Positions 45,299 to 53,915 of a DNA stretch of 64,000 nucleotides are shown here, piece by piece. Source of the DNA: CAWKDG01 sp963848355 (GTDB lineage Bacteria; Actinomycetota; Acidimicrobiia; Acidimicrobiales; UBA8190). The DNA is taken from assembly GCA_963848355.1 (NCBI GenBank), contig CAWKDG010000002.1:558001-622000 (forward strand), in the 5' to 3' direction. Positions within the stretch are counted from its first letter, which is position 1. The number at the start of each line of letters is the position of its first letter. A model generated the notes under the pieces. That model saw nothing but the letters and a program-made list of their open reading frames with translations. It made no database searches and was not told where the DNA came from. The position numbers were made by a program, and so were the translations under genes.

Positions 45299-46369
45299 TC
45301 AGGCCCCGTGATCGCCGGAAAGCTCGGGCCACGCCAGCACGGGCCCATGGGCCGTGACGGTCACGTCGGTGCCGGGGGCCAGCGCCAGACCACCGTCGGT
45401 GCGGGCCACGATCTCCCCGAGGCCTGACGACGGGTCGGGCACCACCCGCATGACCGTGTCATGCCCGTGGAACTGTGACTCGAGGACGCGGGCGGCCAGG
45501 CCGCCGGCGTCGTGGCCGGGCCGGATCTCGACCTGCTCGGGCCGCACCATGACGACAGCCGGGGTCAGGTGGCCCACGCGGGCCGACCCCGAGCGCAGCG
45601 GGTGCGTGCCGAGAGGCGTCGACGCCACGTCGTTCTCCACCGAGCCGTTGATGAGATTGGCGTCGCCCAGGAACTCGGCCATGGCCGCGTCCACCGGGTG
45701 CTCGTACAGCTCTTGGGGCGTGCCGGTCTGACCGATGCGACCGTCACGGATGACGGCGACGACGTCGGCCATGGAGAGAGCCTCGTCCTGATCGTGGGTG
45801 ACCAACACGGCGGTGGTCCCGGCCTCCCGCAGAACTCGGCGCACGTCGGCTCGGACACTGGCCCGCAGTCCGGCGTCGAGCGAGGAGAACGGTTCGTCGA
45901 GGAGCACCACTTCCGGTTCGATGGCCAGCGCGCGCGCCAGCGCCACCCGTTGTTGCTGACCCCCCGACAGCTGGTGGGGATAGTGGTCGACCATGTCCCC
46001 GAGCCCCACCATGTCGGCCAGTCGTGCGATCCGCCCGTCGCCGCGTTCGTGGCGCGACAGGCCGAAGGCGATGTTCTTGTCCACCGTCAGATGAGGGAAC
46101 AGGGCGCCCTCCTGCGGGACGTAGCCGATGCCACGCTCCTCCGGTGGGAGGTAGTGGCGCCCGTCCTCCACCACCCGGTCGCCCAGGGTGATGACGCCAC
46201 GATCGGAACGCTCGAACCCGGCCAGCACCCGGAGCAACGTCGTCTTGCCGCTGCCCGAGGGCCCCAGGATGGCCGTGAGCGAACCTTCGGGGACGATGAG
46301 CTCGATCCCCCTCAGAACCGACTGGCTCCCGAAGGCCTTGTGGAGATCGGTGGCGGCCAGTCGGGTCAT
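45299..46369 (-). CDS. fbpC: FbpC-type ferric iron ABC transporter ATPase
   Basis: A 356-residue ATPase with Walker A GPSGSGKTT, Q-loop YVPQEGALFPHLTVDKNIAF, signature LSGGQQQRVALARAL, Walker B VVLLDEPFSSLD, and H-loop VTHDQDEALSMAD. The C-terminal TOBE region (MVRPEQVEIRPG) is typical of FbpC/PotA-type importers. ATG at 46369 overlaps the permease TGA by four bases (ATGA). It is the last gene of the fbpA-methyltransferase-fbpB-fbpC set. Iron specificity is inferred from the binding protein and the nearby DtxR-family regulator. Confidence 0.9.
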   Translation of the reverse strand: MTRLAATDLHKAFGSQSVLRGIELIVPEGSLTAILGPSGSGKTTLLRVLAGFERSDRGVITLGDRVVEDGRHYLPPEERGIGYVPQEGALFPHLTVDKNIAFGLSRHERGDGRIARLADMVGLGDMVDHYPHQLSGGQQQRVALARALAIEPEVVLLDEPFSSLDAGLRASVRADVRRVLREAGTTAVLVTHDQDEALSMADVVAVIRDGRIGQTGTPQELYEHPVDAAMAEFLGDANLINGSVENDVASTPLGTHPLRSGSARVGHLTPAVVMVRPEQVEIRPGHDAGGLAARVLESQFHGHDTVMRVVPDPSSGLGEIVARTDGGLALAPGTDVTVTAHGPVLAWPELSGDHGA

Positions 46370-47958
46370 GTCGCAGCGGTGGCCTTGGTGGGAAGCCGGT
46401 TGAACCACCGGCCGAGGAGGTAGCTGGGGATCACGGCGATGACCACCATCAGTGTCGCGTACGGTGCGGCCGCCGCGTACGACTGGGCCGTCGTGAACGC
46501 CCAGAACTGGGTGGCCAGGGTCTGGGCCCCGGTGGGGATGAGGATCAGGGTCGAGGTCAGCTCCGTGACCGCTGACAGGAAGACCAGACAGAAGGCGGCG
46601 GCCAGCCCCGGCGTGACCAGGCGGAGGGTGACGCGCCACAGGACCGTCCACGGGCGGCACCCGAGAGCCCGGGCCATCTCTTCGAGCCCCGTCGGCGCCT
46701 GGGCCACCGACGCCCGCACCGCCACCAGGGCCAGCGGGAAGAACAGGATGGCGTAGGCCAGGACGAGCAGGGGACTGCGCTGGTACAGCGAGGGGGCGTA
46801 GTGCTCGGAGAAGTAGACGATGGACAGGGCGATGACGATCCCGGGAAGGGCCAGGACGAGGAAGGTGCTGCGCTCGAGCATCATCGTGGTCCGGCCCGGG
46901 TGGCGCACCGACAGCAGCGCCACCGGCAGCGCCGCCACCGTGGCCAGCGCGGCGGCGGCGGCGCTGTAGCCGGCACTGTGCCATGCCGCCGATGACAGCG
47001 AGGCGGCGGCGGGAAGCGACGTCCGGCCGCCCTGGAAGAGCCAGTAGACGAGGGCTCCGACGGGAACGCCGAGGGCCAGGAGGGCGAGGAGGGTGAAACC
47101 GGCGAGGACGGGCACGGTGACCCGACCCAGGCGGTGCGGAGGACGGACCCGGGCCACCTGGGGACCCGACCGGCTCGTGCGGGCCCGACCCCGGGCGAAG
47201 CCGTCAGCCGTGAGCAGCACGAGACCGAGCAGGACCAGGACGAGGGCCAGGCCGCAAGCGGCGGCGGGATCGAAGCCGTCGTTGAATTCGGTGAAGATCT
47301 CGGTCGTGAACGTCTGGAAGCGGAGGATCTCGAACGCCCCGTACTCGGCCAGCAGTGCCAACGACACCAGCAGGCAACCACCGAGCACGGCCGAGCGCGC
47401 CTGCGCCAGCGTGACCCGGAGAAAGGTCCGCGTGCGGCCGAGGCCGAGACTGCGGGCCACCTCCTCCTGACCGGGGTCGGCGCCACGGAAACTGGCGGCG
47501 ACGGGCAGATAGACGAGCGGATAGACGGCGAGGGTCATGACGAGCGTGGCACCGATGAAACCGTGCAGCGACGGGTCGATCGACACCCAGCCGAAGCTCA
47601 CGACGAAGTCAGGGATGGCCACGGGAATGACGACGAGCACGGCCCACACCCGTCGCCCGGGGAGATCGGTCATCTCGACGAACCAGGCCGCCGCCGTGCC
47701 GATCACCGCCGAGGCCAGCGTGACCACCACGCACAGCCGGACGGTGTTCCACAACAGCATCGCCGTCAGTTGCCGGAACAGCAGCATCGACAAGTGGGAC
47801 CAACCCACCTGGTGCGCCTGCAGGAGAAGGAACACGAGAGGGAGGATCAACACACCGGCGACGAGGGCACTGACGAGGACCAGGGTCCGCGGGTACCGGC
47901 GGTGCACCGCCGGTACCGTCGGCGTCGGTGGGGCGTGGGTCGCCGTCGGAACGGTCAT
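46366..47958 (-). CDS. fbpB: FbpB-type iron ABC permease, two fused membrane domains
   Basis: A 530-residue permease made of two binding-protein-dependent transport modules, each of about six helices. First EAA-like loop: PVAASFRGADPGQEEVARSL with GLGRTRTFLRVTLAQARS; second: MARALGCRPWTVLWRVTLRL. Fusion of two modules in one chain is the rule for FbpB/AfuB-type ferric importers. Hydrophobic helices include LVLVSALVAGVLILPLVFLL near the N-terminus. Its stop overlaps the fbpC start. The frame is intact. A SAM-methyltransferase gene lies between it and the substrate-binding protein. Confidence 0.9.
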   Translation of the reverse strand: MTVPTATHAPPTPTVPAVHRRYPRTLVLVSALVAGVLILPLVFLLLQAHQVGWSHLSMLLFRQLTAMLLWNTVRLCVVVTLASAVIGTAAAWFVEMTDLPGRRVWAVLVVIPVAIPDFVVSFGWVSIDPSLHGFIGATLVMTLAVYPLVYLPVAASFRGADPGQEEVARSLGLGRTRTFLRVTLAQARSAVLGGCLLVSLALLAEYGAFEILRFQTFTTEIFTEFNDGFDPAAACGLALVLVLLGLVLLTADGFARGRARTSRSGPQVARVRPPHRLGRVTVPVLAGFTLLALLALGVPVGALVYWLFQGGRTSLPAAASLSSAAWHSAGYSAAAAALATVAALPVALLSVRHPGRTTMMLERSTFLVLALPGIVIALSIVYFSEHYAPSLYQRSPLLVLAYAILFFPLALVAVRASVAQAPTGLEEMARALGCRPWTVLWRVTLRLVTPGLAAAFCLVFLSAVTELTSTLILIPTGAQTLATQFWAFTTAQSYAAAAPYATLMVVIAVIPSYLLGRWFNRLPTKATAAT

Positions 47959-47980
47959 GACCGGGAGGACCGCATGCCGA

Positions 47981-48772
47981 CTAGGCCCGCCGGCCCCAGG
48001 CCGAGATCATGGGGGGCTGAGACAGGTCGAGGAGACCGGCGTCGACATGGGCGAGATGACGGCCGAGCTCCTCGGCCGTGGCCACCCCGTGGGCCATGAG
48101 GTCGTTGGCGATCAGGGCCATCGTCGCCCTCTCGAGTTGGGCACACGCAGGAAGAGCCACGGGGAAGTAGGCGTCGGCCGCCACGTCGACGAGACCGGCG
48201 TCACGCAGCAGGCGGGGGAGCTTGCGCCCGTAGGCCAGATCGACGCCACGCTCGGCCAACAACGCCCGGAATCCGGTCCGCAGGGTGTTGGCCAGTTCGT
48301 CGGCCGGGCCCACGGGGTCCAGCGAGCTCAACGGCTGCAACGCCGGATCGGCATCCTCGACGAGGAGCCAGCCGCCGGGACGAAGCGCTGCGACCATCGA
48401 CCGGAGGGCGGCATCGCGGTCTTGCAGGTGGACGAGGACGAGGCGGGCATGGACGAGGTCGAACGTCTCCGACGGGGCGGCCTCGCCGGCCACGTCGTGG
48501 CGCCGCACTTCGACGACATCACCGGCCGCCTCCTGCGCCCACGACACGTCGATGTCGGTGGCCAGGACCCGACCACCGGGACCCACGCGGGAGGACAGCC
48601 ACCGCACCACGGAGACCCCGCCGGCACCGACTTCCCAGCAGTGCCATCCGGCGTCGATGCCGAGATCGTCGATGTGTCGGAAGGTGGACAGGTCGAAGAG
48701 GGTGGAGAGCGCCGCGAAGCGGTCTCCGGCGGCGTCAGCCTGATTGTCCAGAAGGTAGCCCTCATCGCCCAC
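47981..48772 (-). CDS. SAM-dependent class I methyltransferase
   Basis: A 263-residue methyltransferase. Motif I is GWHCWEVGAGGVSVVRWLSS (E-x-G-x-G), motif II VLATDIDVSW, motif III FDLVHARLVLVHLQDRDAAL and post-motif LRPGGWLLVEDADP. The start is assigned to GTG 48772 (VGDEGYLLDNQ), a start often seen in actinobacterial paralogues. It sits between fbpA and fbpB on the same strand, 22 bases before fbpB and 34 bases after fbpA, so it would be in the iron-transport transcript although no link to iron is known. The substrate is unknown. Confidence 0.85.
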   Translation of the reverse strand: MGDEGYLLDNQADAAGDRFAALSTLFDLSTFRHIDDLGIDAGWHCWEVGAGGVSVVRWLSSRVGPGGRVLATDIDVSWAQEAAGDVVEVRRHDVAGEAAPSETFDLVHARLVLVHLQDRDAALRSMVAALRPGGWLLVEDADPALQPLSSLDPVGPADELANTLRTGFRALLAERGVDLAYGRKLPRLLRDAGLVDVAADAYFPVALPACAQLERATMALIANDLMAHGVATAEELGRHLAHVDAGLLDLSQPPMISAWGRRA

Positions 48773-48806
48773 GACTGGCGCCTTTCGAGAACACGGTACG
48801 GATGAA

Positions 48807-49843
48807 TCAGAGGAGCTGAACTTTCTGGAGAAGGGCGATCGCCGCCGACCCGTCACCCAGTTGGGCGATGCCGATCGGGTTGGGCTGCAGGGTGTCGAAG
48901 GGCCGAAGACCCTGTGCCGTCGTCACTCCCGATCCCAACGGGTACTCGTAGCTCTGGCTGTGGGCGATGATCTCCTGACCCTGTTTGCTCACGATGAAAG
49001 CGAGAAAACGCTGGGCCTCCGGCTTGTGCTTGCTCGACGCCAGAACGGCGGCGCCGGACACGTCGATGACGTAGCCGGGATCATAGGGCGCAAAGTAGGC
49101 GATGGCCGAGTGCATGTTGGCGGCGCCGACCGCGTAACGCTCCCGGTACCAGTAGTAATGGTTGATGATCCCGATGGCGGCCTGGCCCTGGTTGACCATG
49201 GAGGTGATCGTCTCGTTGTCGGGATAGATGTGGTCTCCGGCGTTGATCTTGACCGCCTGAAGCCATGCCAGGGCGGCCGCTTTGCCGTGGGTCTTCACGA
49301 TCGAGGTGACGATGGGCTGAAAATCGGTCTCACCCGCCGCCAATGCCAGTTTCCCCCGCCACTTGGGGTCCGCCAATTGCATGACAGAGGTGGGGAGCTG
49401 ATCCGGCTTCACGAGGTCGGTGTTGTAGATGAGGACACTCACCCGGGCGGTCACGCCGACCCAGTCCCCCTTCGGTGAGTTGTACTTGGTCGGGACGTGC
49501 GCCAGCGTGGACGGGTCGACGGCGGTCAGCAGTCCCCGCTCCTGGAGGTACTCGAGGGCGGGGGAATTCTCGGTGTAGATCACATCGGCCGGAGACCGCG
49601 CCCCTTCCTGGACGATCTGGTTGGCGAAGACGTCCTCGTCGTTGCTGCGGACGTTCACGTGGATCCCCGTCTGCTTCTCGAAAGCGGTGACGAGCGAGGC
49701 GGTGGTCTGGACGTGTTGGCCGTTGTACAGCGTGATCGACGGCGCCGAGGACGCCGGTCCCCCACCGCAGGCCGAGAGGATCAGGGCCGGGAGCAAGCGA
49801 CGGCCACAGCCACGACGGTCCTTGTGCCGGTCGCTGCCCTCAT
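48807..49843 (-). CDS. fbpA: FbpA-type ferric iron-binding lipoprotein, frameshift in signal peptide
   Basis: An iron(III) ABC substrate-binding protein of about 345 residues. The ATG at 49843 opens MRAATGTRTVVAVAVA. One missing base near 49800 is needed to join LLPALILSACGGG, whose LSAC forms a lipobox. The mature part has TLYNGQHVQTTASLVTAFEK, then PADVIYTENSPALEYLQERG and AAIGIINHYYWYRERYA, the Tyr-Tyr pair that binds Fe3+ in FbpA-type proteins, and AAVLASSKHKPEAQRFLAFI. It is the first gene of the iron operon and divergent from the DtxR-family gene, with a candidate iron box between. Confidence 0.88.
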
Positions 49844-49906
49844 GACTCTCCTCGTCTGCCGGCCGTCGTCCGCCTGGGGACGGTCCGGCACCGCTGTGGG
49901 CACGAA

Positions 49907-49924
49907 TATTAGGGTGCCCGAATA
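49907..49924. promoter_or_regulatory. Candidate DtxR/IdeR-type metal-responsive operator
   Basis: TATTAGGGTGCCCGAATA is an 18-base imperfect dyad (TATT-A/C-GGG-TG-CCC-x-AATA) resembling DtxR/IdeR boxes such as TTAGGyTAGsCTaACCTAA. It lies 63 bases upstream of the fbpA start and 92 bases upstream of the regulator's ATG, between the divergent genes. Iron-dependent repression of both directions is a reasonable inference; binding is not shown. Confidence 0.6.
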
Positions 49925-49981
49925 CTTTTCGTCAACCTCCCCACTACATCAAGATAAGGGAAGGATGAAAAGGAGGTACGG

Positions 49982-50014
49982 GTGACCGACCATATCCACG
50001 GAGACGCTCGGTAG
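49982..50014 (+). CDS. Possible 10-residue leader peptide before the DtxR-type gene
   Basis: A GTG at 49982 follows AAAAGGAGGTACGG, a perfect Shine-Dalgarno at ideal distance, the best in the window. It opens a 10-codon frame, MTDHIHGDAR, ending at TAG 50012-50014, one base before the ATG of the metalloregulator (50016), which has only a weak site of its own. The His-x-His-Gly-Asp run is metal-ligand-like. A yet shorter frame, MKRRYG, starts at 49965 and its TGA overlaps this GTG. Alternatively the GTG is the true regulator start and a one-base error breaks the frame. Confidence 0.4.
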   Translation: MTDHIHGDAR

Positions 50015-50015
50015 G

Positions 50016-50690
50016 ATGGGCGCCGTGACGGACGGCTTCCACCCCCCGGTCGAGGAGTACCTCGAGACGATCCATTCGTTGACCGAGGAAGGAACGCCGG
50101 TCATCCAGGCGCGGATCGCCCAGCGGTTGGGACGGACGGCACCGTCGGTGTCGGAGATGCTCGAGCGGCTGACCGACGACGGGTACGTCAGCCGCAGCGG
50201 ACGCGTCATCGTGTTGACCGAGCGCGGTCGCACGTTGGCCGACAGCGTGATCCGCAAGCATCGTCTGGCCGAGCGGCTGCTCGTCGACATCATCGGGCTC
50301 CCGTGGCACAAGGCCCATCTCGAGGCCGGGCGCTGGGAGCATGTGATCTCCGACGAGGTCGAGACCCATCTGGTGGCGTTGCTCGGCAATCCGAGCACCT
50401 GCCCGCACGGCAATCCCATTCCGGGAGCCGACCTCGTCGACGATCCCGCGCCCCAGGTGAGCCTGGCCGATGTCGAACCAGGGGGGACGGTACGGCTCGA
50501 GAGGATCACCGAGGAGGTCGAGCTGGACATGGCCTCCCTCGAATACCTCGGGGAGCACGGGTGCATCCCCGGTCGTTCGGCGTTCGTGCGATCGCGGGCA
50601 CCGGACGGGACCGTCACCTTGGAGATCGACGGCGGCACCGTGGCGCTCGGGCCGGGGATCACCCAGCAGATGTTCGTCGCCGCTGTCTGA
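50016..50690 (+). CDS. DtxR/MntR-family metal-dependent transcriptional repressor
   Basis: A 224-residue regulator. HTH residues about 10-65 (PPVEEYLETIHSLTEEGTPV, then IAQRLGRTAPSVSEMLERLT) are followed by the metal-binding dimerisation domain: KHRLAERLLVDIIGLPWHKA, and WEHVISDEVETHL with Glu/His ligands, then CPHGNPIPG. A C-terminal SH3/FeoA-like domain is at about 145-224. The CPHGNPIP motif is typical of the iron/manganese DtxR group. The start is ATG 50016 or GTG 50025. Divergent orientation from the iron importer predicts iron- or manganese-dependent repression of it. Confidence 0.9.
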   Translation: MGAVTDGFHPPVEEYLETIHSLTEEGTPVIQARIAQRLGRTAPSVSEMLERLTDDGYVSRSGRVIVLTERGRTLADSVIRKHRLAERLLVDIIGLPWHKAHLEAGRWEHVISDEVETHLVALLGNPSTCPHGNPIPGADLVDDPAPQVSLADVEPGGTVRLERITEEVELDMASLEYLGEHGCIPGRSAFVRSRAPDGTVTLEIDGGTVALGPGITQQMFVAAV

Positions 50691-50956
50691 GTTTGGGGAC
50701 TCTCTTCTGAACCAGTAATTCTATAGATTTAGTTGTATTTTGGTGGCCGCCCGACTACTCTGCCGTGAGTGGCGACGCTCCTCATTCCCCCGACGATGGC
50801 AGGGGTGGTACGCCAGCCAGCAGGCGGGCGCTGTCCCGGATAGTCCCCCTCCGGGACGGCGGCCTGCGCGGCGGAAGCCGGATGGGGCTCGGGGGCGGTG
50901 GCCGACTCGGACCCGCCGGCGGACTCCCCCGCCGGCGGACTCCCCCGCCGGCGCGA
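50691..50956. terminator. Convergent intergenic region with hairpin at 50833-50857
   Basis: This 266-base gap lies between the convergent regulator and transsulfuration genes. A perfect 8-base inverted repeat (GTCCCGGA, 9-base loop, TCCGGGAC) lies at 50833-50857 and may end transcripts from both sides, although no T-run follows. Near 50913-50954 a 16-base unit gccggcggactccccc occurs twice plus a partial copy. An AT-rich patch follows the regulator stop (50710-50740). No gene is supported. Confidence 0.5.
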
Positions 50957-52111
50957 TCAACCGTCCAGTGCCTGAGCCAGGTCGGCCACGAGATCGTCCA
51001 CGTTCTCGATCCCGACGGACAGACGGACGAGTCGGGGATCGACGGCCAGCGGCGAGTGGGCCAGGACGGCGTGCGTCATCCGTCCCGGGTGTTCGATGAG
51101 CGACTCGACGGCTCCCAATGACTCGGCCAGGGTGAAGACACGCGTGCGGGTGACCATCGCCAGGGCCTCGTCTTCCCCTCCGGCATGCAGGAACGAGACG
51201 ATCCCGCCGAACCCCCGCATCTGCTGCTTGGCCGTGCCATGGCGGGGATGCGAGACGAGGCCGGGGTAGTAGGTCGTCTCCACCAGCTCGTGGGAGTCCA
51301 GGAAGTCGGCCACCGCTTGCGCGTTGGTGCAATGACGCTCCATACGGAGGGCGAGGGTTTTCACTCCCCGTTGGATCAGGTAGCAGTCCCACGGACCGGG
51401 CACAGCGCCGGCGGCGTTCTGCAGGAAGGCGACCCGGTCGGCGACGTCGGCGTCGTCCAGGGCCACGAGGCCCCCGACGGCGTCCGAGTGGCCGCCGAGG
51501 TATTTCGTCGTCGAGTGCACGACGACGTCGGCACCGAGCGCCAACGGGTTCTGCAGATAGGGGGTGGCGAAGGTGTTGTCCACGACCAAGGTGGCTCCCC
51601 GGGCGTGCGCGTACGCGGCGGTCGCCTCGATATCGACGATCGACAGCGACGGGTTGCTCGGGGTCTCGACCCACACCAGTCGGGTGTCGTCGCGCCAGAT
51701 GGCATCGAGGCTGGCCCGGTCTCCGATGTCGGTGGTGGAGTAGTGGATGCCGGCCGGCTTGTGGACGCTGTCGACCAGCCGGAAGGTTCCTCCATAGGCG
51801 TCGAGGGGGAGAATGACGTGATCGCCCGGTCGCAGCAGAGCGCGCAAAACCGCATCTTCGGCGGCCAGACCGCTGGCGAACGCGTAAGCCACACGGGAAT
51901 CCTCCAAGGAGGCCATCTGCTCCTCCAGAGAGGACCGCGTCGGGTTCCCCGATCGGGCGTATTCGTATCGCTGTTCGCCCCCCACCGTGCGCTGGCGATA
52001 CGTGGTCGCCACGTGGACAGCGGGCACCACCGACCCGGTGACGGGGTCAGGGTCCTGACCGGCGTGGATGGCGCGGGTCTCGAAACGGTGGCTCTGCGAG
52101 GAGGTGTCCAT
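50957..52111 (-). CDS. metB: Cystathionine gamma-synthase/lyase-type PLP enzyme
   Basis: A 384-residue Cys/Met-metabolism PLP enzyme. TRAIHAGQDPDPVTGSVVPA, then YEYARSGNPTRSSLEEQMAS, AYAFASGLAAEDAVLRALLR, VWVETPSNPSLSIVDI and VVHSTTKYLGGHSDAVGG (Schiff-base Lys) are all present. It lies 20 bases downstream of a cystathionine beta-synthase gene on the same strand. That pairing favours a cystathionine gamma-lyase role (cystathionine to cysteine, reverse transsulfuration), but the sequence alone does not separate synthase from lyase. The frame is intact. Confidence 0.9.
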   Translation of the reverse strand: MDTSSQSHRFETRAIHAGQDPDPVTGSVVPAVHVATTYRQRTVGGEQRYEYARSGNPTRSSLEEQMASLEDSRVAYAFASGLAAEDAVLRALLRPGDHVILPLDAYGGTFRLVDSVHKPAGIHYSTTDIGDRASLDAIWRDDTRLVWVETPSNPSLSIVDIEATAAYAHARGATLVVDNTFATPYLQNPLALGADVVVHSTTKYLGGHSDAVGGLVALDDADVADRVAFLQNAAGAVPGPWDCYLIQRGVKTLALRMERHCTNAQAVADFLDSHELVETTYYPGLVSHPRHGTAKQQMRGFGGIVSFLHAGGEDEALAMVTRTRVFTLAESLGAVESLIEHPGRMTHAVLAHSPLAVDPRLVRLSVGIENVDDLVADLAQALDG

Positions 52112-52131
52112 GGTCGTCCTACCCGTCGCGT

Positions 52132-53797
52132 CTAGGGGGCCGAGCGTCCGACAAGGGCGCCGAGGACATCCGACCGCGTCAGGATGCCCACCGGGTGTCC
52201 GGCGTCGAACACGAGAACGGCGCCGAACTTCTCCATGCGCGACACGGCCATCTCCACCGGTTCACCCACGCCGATGGTGGGGAGGGGTGGTCCGATGACC
52301 TCGCTCACCGGCCGTGTCAGGAGGTCGTGATCCTGGAACGCGGCTTCGAGGAGATCGCGATCCTGCACGGAACCGAGAACCTCGGCGGCCACCACCGGCG
52401 GCTCGACCTTGAGCACCGGGACCTGCGACACCCCGAACTCGCGCAGGATGGCGATGACGTCTCGGACGGAGTCATCGGGATGAACGTGAATGAGAGGTGG
52501 GAGATCGCCACCTTTGTTGGCGATCACCTCGCCCACCGATTGACCGCCGGAGCGCAGAAAACCGAAGTCGGCCATCCAGCCGTCGTTGTACAGCTTCGAC
52601 AGGTAGCCGCGCCCGGAATCAGGAATGAGAACGACAACGACGTCGTCGGGTCCCAGCGGCCGTGACACCTGGAGGGCGGCCCACACGGCCGTCCCCGTCG
52701 ACCCGCCCACCAGGATCCCTTCTTCGCGCGTGCACGCGCCGAGCGGTGAGAAACGAGTCCCGGTCGCTGACCATGACGACGGAGTCCACGACGCTCTGAT
52801 CATAGGTGTCGGGCCAGAAGTCCTCTCCGATCCCTTCCACCAGATAGGGGCGTCCGCTCCCGCCGGAGTACACCGACCCCTCAGGGTCGGCGCCGACGAT
52901 CTGAACGCCCGGGTTCTGGCCCTTCAGGAACCGCCCGACGCCTGTGATCGTTCCCCCGGTGCCGATACCAGCCACGAAATGCGTGACGCGCCCCGCCGTC
53001 TGGCGCCATATCTCAGGCCCCGTCGTGACCTCATGAGCACGAGGATTGTCGGGATTCCCGTATTGATTGGGCTTGAAGGCTCCGGGTATCTCGGTGGCCA
53101 GCCGATCGGAGACCGAATAGTAGGAATCGCGGTGATCGGGCGCCACCGTCGTGGGACAGACCACCACCTCGGCTCCGTAGGCGCGTAGTAAGTCGATCTT
53201 CTCCGGGGCGATCTTGTCGGGCATGACGAACACGCAGTGGTAGCCCTTGCGGGCGGCCACGATGGCGAGGCCGACACCGGTATTGCCTGAGGTCGGTTCT
53301 ACGATCGTGCCGCCGGCATGGAGGAGCCCGGCCTTCTCAGCGGCCTCGATCATGGCGAGGGCCGGGCGATCCTTCACGCTGCCGCCCGGATTGAGGAACT
53401 CCAACTTGGCCAGCAGATGGCACGACAGATCGCGACCGACGCGGTCGAGCCGGACCAGAGGTGTGTCACCGACGAGGTCGAGCAGGGAGTGGGACACCTC
53501 CATCGGTGGTCCCGAGTCCGTCAACGGAAGCAACCGCACACCGGTCGGTACCACGCCGCCGGCATGATCGGCATAGAACGTGACGGGCAGACCGGCCGAA
53601 TGAAGTCCGACGGCCGCCGCCAGCGCCGTCGGAGACCCGTCGGGCCCGACGACACCGACGTCCCTCGGGATACGGGAGCGGACCTCGGCCACGGTGGTCG
53701 GGCCGAGTGCCTTCTCAGGCATGCGAACGACATGGCGAGCGCGCTCGATGAGCTGGTCAGGTACATCGTCGGTTCCCACGACGACCAGCACGTCCAT
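52132..53797 (-). CDS. cbs: Cystathionine beta-synthase with N-terminal extension and CBS pair; one frameshift
   Basis: An enzyme of about 555 residues. After about 100 residues of unassigned N-terminal sequence comes the PLP core: SLLDLVGDTPLVRLDRVG, LEFLNPGGSVKDRPALAMIE (Schiff-base Lys), EPTSGNTGVGLAIVAARKGY and VAGIGTGGTITGVGRFLKG. A frame change near 52745-52765 leads to EGILVGGSTGTAVWAALQVS, then a CBS-domain pair (about VIANKGGDLPPLIHVHPDDS and RPVSEVIGPPLPTIGVGEPV). Serine plus homocysteine gives cystathionine, which the downstream enzyme would use. The N-terminal extension (MDVLVVVGTDDVPDQLIERA ...) is unusual for the family. Confidence 0.88.
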
Positions 53798-53915
53798 GGT
53801 CCGAGCCTAAATCATCTGGTAGCAAACGATGGTCGATCGGCGCGCTTTTCGCTGGCGCACCAGTGGCTCATTCGGGGGTTCCGTCAGGGTTGCAATGAAA
53901 GACCAGACGGCACCG

